NCBI GenBank assembly: GCA_001931905.2 | Contig: MSJI02000567.1 | Coordinates: 1-56,321, forward strand | From: Cladosporium sp. IMV 00045 | Taxonomy: Eukaryota; Ascomycota; Dothideomycetes; Cladosporiales; Cladosporiaceae | DNA: 56,321 nucleotides | Direction: 5' to 3' | Shown: positions 9,150 through 19,675 of the stretch, piece after piece | Layout: each line of letters opens with the position of its first letter | Numbering within the stretch: position 1 is the stretch's first letter | Translations under genes and position numbers: made by a program | The notes under the pieces: model-generated | Databases searched by the model: none | What the model was told of the DNA's origin: nothing | The model's input: only the letters and a program-made list of their open reading frames with translations

Positions 9150-10508
9150 ATGACTTCCACAGCGAACACAGACAAGGCTTCAGCAGCACCAAACCCAACG
9201 GATGAGCAATCCATCGCCGAAGCCGGCGGTGAGAAAGTTCCCACGACTCTCACGGCACCAGCGCCGCCAGATACACCAGATGGAGGAACAAGAGCGTGGC
9301 TGCAAGTTGCCGGCTCGTTCATCGTCTTTGCCAATCTCTGGGGCATGCCGTTCGCCTTCGGTGCATTCCAGAGCTACTACGAGCTGACATATCTTCCTGA
9401 CACCGATGTATCCACCATAGCGTGGATTGGCACGATATGTACTTTCTTGCTGATTCTTGGAGGCGTTGCATCCGGGCCGCTGTTTGATTGGGGATATTTT
9501 CGCACGATGCTCTTGGCCGGAGCCCTTATTGAGACTCTGGGCACCTTTCTTCTGAGCTTGTGTTCGGAGTATTACCAAATCCTTTTGACGCAAGGCATCT
9601 TGACCGGCTTGGGAAATGGCCTGCTCTACATTCCCGGACTTGCACTCGTTGGCAGAGCTTTCAAGAAGCATCGAGCAATAGCTATGGGTATCACGACGTG
9701 CGGTGCACCCGTCGGTGGTATCATATACACGCTGACCTTCGACCGACTCATCAACACCATGAGCTTCGGCTGGACCGTCCGGATCATGGGGTTCATCATG
9801 CTGGCATCGTACAGCATAGCCTTCCCGCTGATTCTCTGGAAAGTCGGCAACGTGGGCGACATCTCAACGGGCCAGGCGCGGAAGCTCTTCGACAAATCCG
9901 CTTTCAAAGACCTCCCTTTCTGGACGTACACGACGTCGAACTTCCTCATCTTCTGCGGCTACATGGTCCCGTTCTATTACATGTCGAGTTACGGCCAGAT
10001 CGAGCTCGGGATGAGCAGGACGGCTTCCAACTATATCATCATCTACGCGCAAGCGGCCTCGGTCTTCGGACGTATGGGCGCGGCGTTCGCCGCCGCGAGG
10101 TTCGGTGTGATGATTCCCTGGATAACATGCGCCATCAGCAGCGGCGTCTTCTGCGTCGCTTGGATCGGCGTCAGGACTCCGGCTGGGTTCATTGCATATT
10201 CCGTGCTTTACGGATGCTTCAGTGGCGCGCTGATTCCCTTGCCGCCCAGTGTGTTCCCAGTCGTCTGCCCCGACGCGAAAGTTCTGGGCGCGAGACTAGG
10301 AATGGCGCAGGGAATTGGTTCGTTTGCTTCTTTGATTGGAAGCCCGATCGCGGGAGCCTTGACGAGCATCAACACGAGCGCTGGGGGGACGAATTACCTT
10401 GGGTTGCAACTTTTCGGCGGGCTCATCATGATGGCTGGAGGAGTCAATTTGATGGCGCTATGGGTGCTGCTCATCAGGCAGAGGGAGTTGAAGTCGAAGC
10501 TCATCTAG
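9150..10508 (+). CDS. MFS monocarboxylate-type transporter (MCH/SLC16-like)
   Basis: Intronless 452-residue MFS protein. After a 50-residue N-tail comes PDGGTRAWLQVAGSF, matching the conserved [D/E]G[G/S][W/F][G/A]W-like entry motif of monocarboxylate-transporter homologues (yeast Mch/Esbp6 family, SLC16). About 12 hydrophobic segments follow. The loop GRAFKKHRAIAMGITTCGAPVGG is typical of this family, where fungal members transport carboxylates, riboflavin or unknown substrates. The in-frame codon at 9141 is TTG, so I place the start at the ATG at 9150. It lies downstream of, and codirectional with, a DHA2-type transporter, but nothing shows that they share a substrate. Confidence 0.88.
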   Translation: MTSTANTDKASAAPNPTDEQSIAEAGGEKVPTTLTAPAPPDTPDGGTRAWLQVAGSFIVFANLWGMPFAFGAFQSYYELTYLPDTDVSTIAWIGTICTFLLILGGVASGPLFDWGYFRTMLLAGALIETLGTFLLSLCSEYYQILLTQGILTGLGNGLLYIPGLALVGRAFKKHRAIAMGITTCGAPVGGIIYTLTFDRLINTMSFGWTVRIMGFIMLASYSIAFPLILWKVGNVGDISTGQARKLFDKSAFKDLPFWTYTTSNFLIFCGYMVPFYYMSSYGQIELGMSRTASNYIIIYAQAASVFGRMGAAFAAARFGVMIPWITCAISSGVFCVAWIGVRTPAGFIAYSVLYGCFSGALIPLPPSVFPVVCPDAKVLGARLGMAQGIGSFASLIGSPIAGALTSINTSAGGTNYLGLQLFGGLIMMAGGVNLMALWVLLIRQRELKSKLI

Positions 10509-10992
10509 CGAGGAAAAAGGCATTTTCAAAGAAACAGTTGCATATGTGTGTGACGGCTCTTCCTTCCAATTCTCGGGCGACTTCTGTCAAGCAGACGGCA
10601 ACCGCAGCTCAGTCCCAACAAGACCAGCTTGAATTCCTCCTTGCTCAGACGTTGCCGCAACCTGGGATGCACATTATCGTATTTGCTCGACGTTTGGGGG
10701 AAAGGGGGGCGCACAAGGACAACTTACCTCAAGTCGATCGCCCGGTGTCGATATCCAGGTCTCGTTATCCTGGTCCGCATGATCACCATATACCAAACCT
10801 TGCTGTGCTCCCGACCCACAGCATCCAGACATCAGAAGCCGCCACAAAAAGAGGAAACGCCCAAAAAAAAAGCAAAACGCCCAAATCGCTCAGAACCCGC
10901 AGGTTTGCTAATTCACCGACGCTTGTCCCCAGCATGCCCAAGTACCGTCCGCCTCCGATGCGCGCCGGCCGTTCATGTACACACTGCACTCT
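10509..10992. other. Convergent intergenic region
   Basis: 3' region shared by the monocarboxylate-type transporter and the GH64 gene. It contains an A-run of nine near 10863; nothing else was recognised. Confidence 0.5.
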
Positions 10993-12678
10993 TTACCTAC
11001 CTTTGAAGGGATCACTGCTGGACGCAGCATCGACACACTCTGTTGTCCTTGACGTGACCACTTCGGTCACGATTTCTGTCTCGATGACAATGACGACGGG
11101 GCGCTCGGCGAGTTTTGTCGGGATGCCAGCAGGCGCGGAGGCGCTGCCATCGGAGCCGGTCTTGTCGTAAGAGGCGGTCGGGTCTGTCGGAGCAGGGACG
11201 GGGGAGGGCTCTGCGTTCGAAGACGGCGGGGAGGCCTCTGTCGGGGAGTCGGATGACGCTGGAGCCTGAGCCGACTGGCTTTCAGTCATCATCGATGCCT
11301 TAGTGGCTACGCTACTTTCATGCGGACTGCTGCTTTCATTCTGCCTGCTGCTGTCATTAGTATCATCTCGAGAGGAGCCGCCCTGCTGGGAACCTCCTGC
11401 ATCGCGGCCACCGACGTAAATCCTCAACGCGCTCGGGTTGTCGCCAGATATTGTGCCCGACACTTCGGAGGCGTCGTTAGGCTTCACGTCGTCGTAGGGA
11501 AAGGTGTAGCCATTGTGGTCCGTTTGCACTTCGTGTACGATCCTCGCGTACTTGTTGTGCGGGTAGTCCAGTGGATAGTACGTTTGGATGCTCTGGTTCG
11601 GCTGGATCGCGCCGCCTGGGAGTAGGAGCGTCGCGCGATGGAACGCAGCGCAGAACCTGCCGCCGATCTTATTATAACATGCATCCGGTGTTGCAGCGAA
11701 CGGACCGCTATTACAGCCCCAGATATCGGCAGAGGTCGGCTTCGGAAACGACTGGCTAGTGCGATCACACATCATGAAGTCGCCCTGAATCGTGCAAGAG
11801 ACCTGCGGCGAGCCATCCTGCATATTGAATTTGATGCCACCGTTAGCGAGCTGAGCCCAGACCTGATCGACGTACTGGTCGAAGTAATCGCTGAATCCAG
11901 AAACGTGCTGGGGACTCAAGATACGCAGCGGCCTGCCACTGTCATCGTTGAAGCAAAGCTTGCTCCAGGGATAACTATCCTTGTCCTGCTCCTCCTGCAA
12001 TCTCGCGCAGATGATTTTCAGACCGTCCTGTGGCACACTGCTGACATTAGGCGTGAAATCGCCGATGATTAGGTCCATTGCAAGCGGGAGACCGACAAAA
12101 TCGACATAAGTGGGATTTGCCCAGATACACTTGTCCGGCATGTTGGCCTCCACGAAGCCATAGCTGGTATTGAAATTAAGGTCCCACTTATTCTGGAAAG
12201 CAGGCATCTGCAGTGTGCTGCCGCCGTCGGATTGAAGAACGCCAATGTCAAGTTCGCCATCAGCCACATAGACGCGACCCTCGAGCATGCTGATAGGCAT
12301 GGTAATGGTCAGCGTTGAACCGCGCGAGCCAAGTGGGATGCCGCAGTTGGAGTCTCTCGGGATGTACGTTGCCACGCCTTTGCTGTAGGCGACCGGGTGG
12401 TAGACGTCGCCGGCTGCGGTGATGAGCACGGCCTGATCAGTGTCTGCGACATTGGTTACGATGTAGGCGTGGACATCGTCGCTGTCCAAGTTGTTGACGA
12501 ATTCGATTGAGAAAGAGCCTGGCGAGGTGCCGTCTGCTGCGGAGCGTGCTGCTTTGCTGCCAATGTGGCTCAAGGCATGGTGATGCGAGCGCTTGTGTCC
12601 ATGGAGCGACAGGCTGCAGGTCGTTGCGACGAGCCCGACGAGCACAGCGCACAAGGCGCGGCTCGAGGACAGGCGCAT
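10993..12678 (-). CDS. Secreted GH64 endo-beta-1,3-glucanase
   Basis: Intronless 561-residue secreted protein. It has a signal peptide (hydrophobic CAVLVGLVATTCSLSL) and then a glycoside hydrolase family 64 / thaumatin-like-superfamily domain at roughly residues 50-430, with family landmarks including FSIEFVNN, SRGSTLTITMPI, GRVYVADGELD and ANPTYVDFVGLPLAMDL. GH64 enzymes cleave beta-1,3-glucan, and bacterial members release laminaripentaose. The two catalytic acidic residues should lie in the segment following the ADGELD and YVDFVG motifs, but I did not assign them. The last 130 residues are Ser/Thr/Pro-rich, a probable O-glycosylated linker or wall-associated tail with no recognised binding module. 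Likely roles are wall remodelling or attack on other fungal walls. Start ATG at 12678. Confidence 0.85.
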   Translation of the reverse strand: MRLSSSRALCAVLVGLVATTCSLSLHGHKRSHHHALSHIGSKAARSAADGTSPGSFSIEFVNNLDSDDVHAYIVTNVADTDQAVLITAAGDVYHPVAYSKGVATYIPRDSNCGIPLGSRGSTLTITMPISMLEGRVYVADGELDIGVLQSDGGSTLQMPAFQNKWDLNFNTSYGFVEANMPDKCIWANPTYVDFVGLPLAMDLIIGDFTPNVSSVPQDGLKIICARLQEEQDKDSYPWSKLCFNDDSGRPLRILSPQHVSGFSDYFDQYVDQVWAQLANGGIKFNMQDGSPQVSCTIQGDFMMCDRTSQSFPKPTSADIWGCNSGPFAATPDACYNKIGGRFCAAFHRATLLLPGGAIQPNQSIQTYYPLDYPHNKYARIVHEVQTDHNGYTFPYDDVKPNDASEVSGTISGDNPSALRIYVGGRDAGGSQQGGSSRDDTNDSSRQNESSSPHESSVATKASMMTESQSAQAPASSDSPTEASPPSSNAEPSPVPAPTDPTASYDKTGSDGSASAPAGIPTKLAERPVVIVIETEIVTEVVTSRTTECVDAASSSDPFKGR

Positions 12679-13635
12679 CGAGGTGGGTGTGGGATTGTCG
12701 AATGGAGTTGTTTGTGTTTGCTAGGGGATGAGGTTGTAGGATGTCTGAGTTGGAAGGATGAGGTAGATGAGTTGTGGTACTTTGCGCAGTCACCGGGGAA
12801 GAGTGTGGTGTGGTCAGTTCGTTTGCGGTTGTGTGTTTGTGGCAAACAAAAGCAAGCGGGCCGCGCGAAGTGTTGGTTGTTTATGGGGTGCGGTCAACGG
12901 TGGTCGAGGGCACACACAAACAAACCTCGACGAGATATATCGATGAGCAAGGTGACCGCTATTCGAGTGATAGAAGGCCAATGGAAGGGTATAAGAGCAT
13001 GGAAGAATTACACAATACAGGTACCTGTGCGACGACGCTGCTAACTCACGCATGCTGCCCTCCGTGCATGTGCGTCCACAAGCTCGCCCTCGACTCGTTC
13101 TGCTGCGCTGCAGCAGATCATGTCACGTGCCGTTAGATGCGCGCCGTATTACTCTTGTGCGTTGAATGCAACTTACTTGTGATTATCAGTAGCGTATGCA
13201 AGTCCAATACTAAGCTCTGTTACACCTGTGGCATAGTTGCGGTCTCACCTAATCACATGCAACTATCCGAGCGTATCTCAATCGCTTGCATAAGCGGATG
13301 GGTACTTGCGGCACAACAGTATAGGAGAAAGACATCTTTCACTCGTAAATGCGACCCAGGTGTTACAGATGACTGACATGCTGAGCGCCATCACGCTTTC
13401 TCACAGGTCGCACAATCGATGTCACGCTTTTCCGAATGCACCACCCACTCGATCATTGGATGATTCGGCTCTTCCCCGAATGCTAACACCTACCCGCCGG
13501 TGCATACTTGGGCGCTCGAACAAACATCCAAGCAATCTGTGAGGACATTTCGTGAAAGGAAGCAAGAGTTGATTCGAGATTCTATACAGCTATACACAAG
13601 CTTGGCAAAGAGACTTGTCTACTTCAAGGGTGAAA
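12679..13635. other. Intergenic region, GH64 promoter side
   Basis: About 950 bases between the GH64 start and the 3' end of the secreted six-Cys gene. Overlapping short frames on both strands show no domain. No RNA gene was recognised. Confidence 0.5.
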
Positions 13636-14355
13636 TCATTTGGTAGAGCAGCCGGTGAATTCGCACAGCTGCACAGGCTCAAAGTTCTCCAAGTCCTTCA
13701 TAAGAGTGAGCTGGAGGCGCACGTCCTGGCACTCGGAAGGAGTGGGCTCATCGGCGTACTTGATGACGAGGTCTCCGCTCGGCTCGTCGCCCTCTCCGGC
13801 AGGCACTTCGCCGCAGGCTGTGACATGGTTAGTCATGAAATTGTTCTCAGGGTCATGAAAAGATAACTTACCATAGAAAGCGTACTCGTGGTCTCCGTTG
13901 GAGTACTCGAAGTCGGCAATACCAGTCTCCTTGCTGTAGTTGTTGATCGACCAGCCCAGCTCAGGCTCCATCTCGTAGCGGAACTTGCCATCCACGAGGT
14001 AGTGGCCAGCCTCCCACTCGCCGCCGCCGACGTTGAGGATGGCTCCAGTGCAGGGACCGGGCCTGCCGCGGGAGCATGCCATCCAGGCATCAGAGCCCTT
14101 GGGGTTGTAGAGGTCGTCGAGGTAGAACGTCATGTCGTTGGCGCGCTGCTTGATGAACATGAGATCGTAGGCCGCGTCGCCGTAGACGGGATCAGGGAAG
14201 TGTGCCTCCTTCCTCTCCATCCAGAAATGGCCGAGAGAGGCGTCCGTGGCCTTGTTGATGACCTCGATAGAGAATTGGGCTGATCTGACACCCTCTGCAA
14301 CAGCAGCAGTGGCGAGGCTTGCCACGAGGACGGCTCCGGTCATGGAAGTCTTCAT
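13636..14355 (-). CDS. Small secreted six-cysteine protein (unknown function)
   Basis: Predicted 221-residue secreted protein after removal of an in-frame 54-base intron at 13818-13871 (GTAAGT donor, ACTAAC branch, CACAG acceptor). The signal peptide is MKTSMTGAVLVASLATAAVA. The mature chain holds six cysteines, spaced as C-x7-C early, then single Cys in ACGE, ECQD, LCEF and GCST after splicing, so three disulphides are possible. I recognise no domain. The size, secretion signal and even Cys count fit a fungal small secreted protein or candidate effector, which is inference only. Start ATG at 14355; an unspliced reading also stays open and would insert 18 residues. Confidence 0.75.
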   Translation of the reverse strand: MKTSMTGAVLVASLATAAVAEGVRSAQFSIEVINKATDASLGHFWMERKEAHFPDPVYGDAAYDLMFIKQRANDMTFYLDDLYNPKGSDAWMACSRGRPGPCTGAILNVGGGEWEAGHYLVDGKFRYEMEPELGWSINNYSKETGIADFEYSNGDHEYAFYGKLSFHDPENNFMTNHVTACGEVPAGEGDEPSGDLVIKYADEPTPSECQDVRLQLTLMKDLENFEPVQLCEFTGCSTK

Positions 14356-15225
14356 GATTGCGAAAAGAGGTGGGTGATGTGGTGAAATGTCATGTATAAG
14401 GTCCTGAATGTATTGCTGAGGTCGAAGCGTTTGATTGTGTTGATTACCTTCCTCAGGCTCCGGGAGATGAGATGTGAATTATACCACTCGCTTTCGTTGT
14501 CGTATGCACGAATGTCGCCTGTTGTTGACATGCGGTCATTGTTGCCGGCAGAACTGGCATCTGCCAATGCACAATGTAATTATATCTCACAGGCACAGCC
14601 TATTGTGACTTATGTGGATGCCTCGGGGCGAAGCGCGATCGTAGCGGGCCTCTTCTGCTTCCATTCAGTAGTGTGCTGCACTATAGTCTATTAGGCACAT
14701 GCGGTCGCCGCCGGGCGATGGAGAGAAGCAAGCTAACGAAGCTGCAGGATTCGATATCATGAGTCGCGTACCTTCCAGACTCTAAATTTGGCTTGTAAAA
14801 AGTTCGTATACCCACTAAGCGACGCCGTGACGGCGGCGCGGTATAAGGCAGATGCCTGCACATACCACGAGCAGGTCAAAGGCCGGTTGCATCCTGTATA
14901 ATGATGGAGTCGTATTGTTCTGGCCGCGCAGTGTTCTGTTGTCTACAGCCTCGATATCATGAAGGATTGCAGTCTCGTATTCTCAGCAAAGCAAACTATT
15001 GATTCTATGTGTTGCACCGCAAACGACGCGCAGTAGCGCCGACTTCCGAAAGAAGGCTAGGGATTGCAATCATCTACGAGTTCGCAGTGTAATATTGATA
15101 GCAAAAGAGTTTGAATAGTATATTGAGAAAGCGTTTGCACAGAAGAGATCTCAAGTACAAGTACCTCAGAAATCTGTCGAGGTGAGAGGAAGTGAAGTCG
15201 ACATTGGAATGATCTAGGGCTCGCA

Positions 15226-15243
15226 GGGTTAGGGTTGGGGTTA
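15226..15243 (+). repeat. Interstitial telomere-like motif (telobox)
   Basis: GGGTTAGGGTTGGGGTTA: three TTAGGG-like units, one with a variant G. The same 16 bases occur inverted at 47871-47886. Confidence 0.75.
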
Positions 15244-15514
15244 AGCAAGTGCTTCGTGGCGAGAGCGACTACCTTCAAATGAGCGAACTGGACGAACCAC
15301 CCAGTTTTCCTCGTACGCAATTGCGATTTTACAGTCTTCTTGACCGCTTGACTTCGCTTGAGATACTGTATTCTGCTCTCATCGATCCTACTTGAATTCC
15401 GCAATCGGGATTGCTTGCCACGAACCGAGCAGAAGCAGCCAAAGATGCCCGGGACAAGTTAATCTGAATGGAGCTGCCGTCTTGGTGCTGACAAGGTCAC
15501 GAACCGTGAAGGGA

Positions 15515-15645
15515 TGATAATAATCGGTTACAATTTTTCAAGTCGCGCGGGAACATCCTGGTTATCTTCCTTGAGATGGATACATCAATATCAACCTACG
15601 ACGAAGAAGATAAGGCCTCCATAGATAATGTGACCCTCAAGATAA
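15515..15645. promoter_or_regulatory. Cluster of five HGATAR (GATA-factor) sites
   Basis: TGATAA at 15515-15520, TTATCT (AGATAA reversed) at 15562-15567, AGATAA(G) at 15608-15613, AGATAA at 15623-15628 and AGATAA at 15640-15645. Clustered HGATAR sites are the binding pattern of AreA/NIT2-type nitrogen regulators. The cluster lies 420-550 bases upstream of the DAL5-type permease start. Confidence 0.5.
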
Positions 15646-16062
15646 ACGAGTCGCCCTGCCTCCACACCCCGCATCGTCCATCACCGCCGCCAAAGCCTTC
15701 GCCGGAAGATCGGCCAACACTTTCCAAGCCATTACAACGTTACAGCTCTCTGACCTTCCCTATCAGGCTGTGGCCCTGCCTATCTCCCTCCAACGGCGCA
15801 CACATAACGCATCTGTTGTATCATTCCCCCGAGATTCAGAGCCTCTTCGCCGCTACCTTTGGCCGACCACGCGCAAGGGGCCATTCCGTCACGCGGTGGT
15901 GGTGCCGCACGCGGCGAACCATGGCCCTCGGCCATGGCTTGCTTATCTGTAGGCTTGGGGTTCTTGTCTTTTCTTGGGAAGCTTAAGTAGGTCGTTCTTC
16001 ACTTGTCTTCTGTACGCCTTTACTTGGTGATCACATTCGCTCGCCACATTGCCATTGCCATC

Positions 16063-17752
16063 ATGTCGTCCAACATGGATCCGGAAAAGTCCTCTTTCGA
16101 CCCAGAGGTTGAGAAGAGCATTTCCGAACCTCTAGCAGATGCTATCAGACAGGGAAGCATTGACAAGAACATCCTCAAGCATTCGCATGATGCGGATGAG
16201 GCTATGAAGGCTTTCCAGGAGGCGCAGGGAGAAGTCATCGAAATCGACGAGGCGACGAATAAAAGACTTCTTAGACGAATTGACTGGAATCTGATGCCGG
16301 TATGGATGCTCCTATTGATGACAAAAGCACCCCACTGACGAGCTTCATCCCACAGATCATGTGTATCGTCTACGGCCTCAACTACCTGGACAAGACGACA
16401 ATCTCATACGCCTCAGTGATGGGCATCAAAGGCGACATCAACCTAGTCGGTGACGACTACCAATGGCTGGGCAGCATGTTCTACTTTGGTTACATTGCAT
16501 GGGAATACCCGACCAGCCGTCTGCTACAACGTCTCCCACTCGCGAAGTACAGTTCTTTCTGTGTGATCATGTGGGGCATCACACTGGCATGTTTCGCGGG
16601 CGTGACCAACTTCTCTGGCGCCGTCGCCGTCCGCTTCTTCCTTGGAGTCTTCGAAGCTGCCGTGACGCCTGGGTTCGCCTTGATCACTTCTCAATGGTAC
16701 ACCAAGGCCGAGCAAGGTACGCGAACGGCCATTTGGTTCTCCTTCAACGGGTTCGCGCAGATCTTCGGCGGCTGTGTAGCCTACGGGATCGCGAGGGGTG
16801 TCGAAGCACATCCGGCTGCCATCGCTGGCTGGAAGATTGTCTTCCTCCTCACCGGACTCTTGACTGCAGTCATTGGTGTCATTTTCCTCTTCACAGTCCC
16901 CGACAACCAACTGAACGCCCGTTGGCTGAAGAAGGAAGACCGCATCCTAGCCGTCGAGCGCGTCCGCATCAACCAGCAAGGTATCGGCAACAAGCACTTC
17001 AAATGGTACCAACTCCGCGAAGCCCTCACCGACCCCCTTACCTGGGCCTTCGTCTTCTACGCTCTCGTCGCCGACATCCCCAACGGTAAGCCATCCTGCG
17101 CACACACGGAAAACTCCCTTCCCATACTAACAATCGCCCAGGCGGCATCACCAACTTCTTCAACCAACTGATCGAATCCTTCGGCTACAGCTCGCAAGAA
17201 TCCCTCCTCTACGCCACACCTGGCGGCGCCGTCGAAGTCATCGCCCTGATCGCGTGCGGCTTTGCAGGCGACCGGTACAAAAACCGCATTCTAATCAGCA
17301 CGATAGGCCTGATCATCGCCATCCTCGGCATGTGTCTAATCGTTGGCCTCCCGCTCTCAAACGCCAGCGGCCGCCTGGCAGGCTACTACCTCACCCAAGC
17401 CTCACCGACCCCCTTCGTCGCCTTCCTGTCGCTGATCGCCACCAACGTGGCAGGGTACACGAAGAAAACCACCGTCGCGGCCCTGTACCTGATCGGCTAC
17501 TGCGTGGGCAACATCATCGGCCCGCAGACGTTCAGGCCCAAAGACGGGCCTCGCTACGTGCCCGCCGAGATCACGATTATCGTCTGCTGGGGCGTTTGTT
17601 TGTTGGACATGCTTTTTATTTACTGGTATTGTCGCAGGCAGAATGCGAAGAAGGCGCTGCTGAGAGCGGAGCCGAGTTATGTCAGGTTGGAGAATCAGGA
17701 GTGGTTGGATTTGACGGATAGGGAGAATCCGGAGTTTGTGTATACGCTGTGA
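16063..17752 (+). CDS. DAL5-type MFS permease (allantoate/anion:cation symporter)
   Basis: Three-exon gene: 16063-16299, 16356-17085, 17142-17752, giving 525 residues. Both introns are 56 bases (GTATGG...CCACAG with a CTGAC branch; GTAAGC...GCCCAG with a CTAAC branch). The spliced protein has a charged 70-residue N-tail, then IMCIVYGLNYLDKTTISYAS, a hallmark of the anion:cation symporter family containing yeast Dal5 (allantoate/ureidosuccinate/dipeptides) and Tna1 (nicotinate). Later VGNIIGPQTFR is also diagnostic. Twelve membrane segments are expected. The start is the ATG at 16063; an upstream in-frame TTG is not used. Five HGATAR sites upstream and allantoicase in the same window favour a purine-derived or other nitrogen substrate, but this family is large and substrates vary. 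Confidence 0.9.
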
Positions 17753-18545
17753 TGGGTATTGGAAATTGGTGGATTGACGATGCAATGATGAAGGTATACG
17801 TCGAGGACGAATACGATTGATGAATTTCCATACGCTATTGCTTTTGTTACGTGCGTGTGTTCTAGGCCCGCGACTACGCGCACGTCGGATCGCTTCCGCA
17901 TGACCCAACACGAGAGTTGTCTTTGTTGAAAGGTCGGGTTGAACGCACGACTCTCAATCGATTATGACAGCAGAAGCACATCAATGGCTTGACTACGCAT
18001 GCGTTGCGGTGGGCAGTGCGAAACTGCTCCAATGTGTGCTTTGATCCTCATACGGTCACATGTCTTGCGAAGACGAGTAGGCAGTCGAGAATCGCAAGGC
18101 CTCAATGTTCCAGAACGCCCGGGAGAGAGCCATCGTACTTCAAACAGATGACACAGTTCATCCTAACCTCTCCTGGTCATGTTGCCTGCCTTTTTTTGCT
18201 GCCATCGTGGAACGCAGCACGAGCGTCTGATGAATATCAAAAGTGGCCGATTGGGTCCGCAAAATCTCGGGACAGTGTATCAAGATAAGAATGTTTATAG
18301 TGCTGATATTCACTCCTTCGCCTTTCCTGATTCCCCTCGAAACTTAGCATTCATCTTACAACCACAGCTTCACTGCGCAAAGCGTGCGGGATTTTTCTTG
18401 CAATAGTGGTAGTAGTAGCACACAAAAAAGACACCAGTCGTACGTCCGGACCAACTTGCTTGAACGAAAAACAGAAACTCCTTGCGCCATGCTTCCCTTC
18501 GACACCATTGAAATTTTTTTCTTTTCCCCTCCCTTTCCGAGCCAC
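17753..18545. other. Convergent intergenic region
   Basis: Between the 3' ends of the permease and RPB5. No credible gene. Only short frames without domains. Confidence 0.55.
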
Positions 18546-19376
18546 TCAAATAACCCATCTGTAACTCGCATATCTGCCCGCCGTCTCTGATTTCCTAATA
18601 ATCTTCACGACCTGCGCTCTCCTCAAGCCAAGGTACTTCGCCATAGGATCATCAATGCGTATCCTAGGCAGCTGGGTCTCCTTCAAGCGGTAGCGGCTGA
18701 GCAGGTAGCGCTTCTCCTCCGGGCTGAGCAGGACGTGCTTGGGCACGAGCTCGTGCCTGCTGATATTGACGAGCAGGTCCTCCTCCTTGAAGATCTCGAG
18801 GACGGTGGGGAGTAGTGAGGGGATGATCTTGAGCGCCGAGGGCGTGACGTTGGCGCCCGTGATGAACACGCCCGTGTAGTACTTCTTCTCGTCCAGCAGT
18901 TGCGCGAACTGCTTCAGCTGCTTGATGCCAACGTTCGTGTCCGGGCTGAATTCCACGTGGATCAGGCCGATCTCCGGCTCGCGAGGCTCTTCGCCCGGTC
19001 GGGGGATGGGAGTGTAGCGCTGGAGCATTGCTTCTGAGGGACGCGCGGTGAAGGCCATTTTCGCGCGGGCGGGGCCGCCGGTGTCGTCGCCGTACTGTTG
19101 GCGGAAGTCGTCGAGGGAGATGTTGATTTCGTCGTCGGTCAGTTCGTAGCCCTGCAGTCAGGAGTTGGTCAGATCGTGCTTTCTTCTTTCTTGAGGGTTT
19201 GGCTAATTAGGCGGGCTGGGAGAGGAGAGAAGCGCATACCCTGTCGGCGCACATTTGCTTGGTGTTGCGCAGGATGCGCCACATGCGCGACCTTTATTCA
19301 TGCTGTCAGTTGTCGAGTTTGCGCAAGATGCTCATGCTGGTATTGCCTACAGATCGCGGTTGGCTTCCTCAGACAT
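18546..19376 (-). CDS. rpb5: RNA polymerases I, II and III subunit RPABC1
   Basis: Shared subunit Rpb5 of all three nuclear RNA polymerases. Exons on the minus strand: 19351-19376, 19240-19291 and 18546-19151, with introns of 59 and 88 bases. The first exon encodes only MSEEANRDL. The spliced 227-residue protein reads DLSRMWRILRNTKQMCADR then GYELTDDEINISLDDFRQQY (N-terminal domain) and ends with the highly conserved C-terminal domain HELVPKHVLLSPEEKRYLL ... QLPRIRIDDPMAKYLGLRRA ... ETAGRYASYRWVI. Yeast Rpb5 has 215 residues, so this is full length. It is transcribed divergently from PPM1 across a 299-base promoter region. Confidence 0.97.
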
Positions 19377-19675
19377 CTTCCCTCGCTTTGCGCGCGCGCG
19401 CCGAATTCGTGGTCGTATGTGTATGTGTTGCGGGCAAATCTATGCGATGGGTCGTCGTGCTCCAGCTGTAGAGAGAGTGTGGTGTGTGCGTGGCAGATTG
19501 TGGTGTTGAGGTTGCAGTATTTGATACGATCTCGAAGTTCACTTCATCCAATGAAGCTTTCCTCTCTCTGCCTGGGAAAAATGCTCCGTCGGAAAACTTC
19601 CCGCTTTCGTACATCGCAGCAGCGGCTCGCGCTTGCCACTCTCCACCCAAAGTGAAGACAAGCTTCGAATGGTCA
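19377..19675. promoter_or_regulatory. Bidirectional promoter region, RPB5/PPM1
   Basis: 299 bases between the start codons of two divergent housekeeping genes. It must hold both core promoters. No TATA box was obvious. Confidence 0.6.

Larger units (their letters stand above)
14356..16062. other. Long intergenic region with GATA cluster and telomere-like motif
   Basis: 1.7 kb upstream of both the divergent six-Cys gene and the DAL5-type permease. An open frame of 136 codons from an ATG at 15576 has no recognisable domain and overlaps the GATA cluster; I treat it as chance or leader sequence. It contains the telomere-like motif at 15226-15243 and five HGATAR sites at 15515-15645. Confidence 0.5.

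Noticed and set aside
9560..11170. Very long plus-strand frame (536 codons) overlapping the monocarboxylate-type transporter and GH64 gene
   Set aside because: It is the +1/+2 shadow of the transporter: Arg/His-rich and without domains, while the overlapping frame is a clear MFS protein.
15057..15404. 115-codon minus-strand frame containing the telomere-like motif
   Set aside because: No ATG start, no domain; an Asn-Pro run merely reflects the repeat.
15576..15986. 136-codon plus-strand frame starting with ATG, upstream of the DAL5-type permease
   Set aside because: No family resemblance, overlaps the GATA-site cluster, and low-complexity Pro/Arg segments; more likely promoter or leader.
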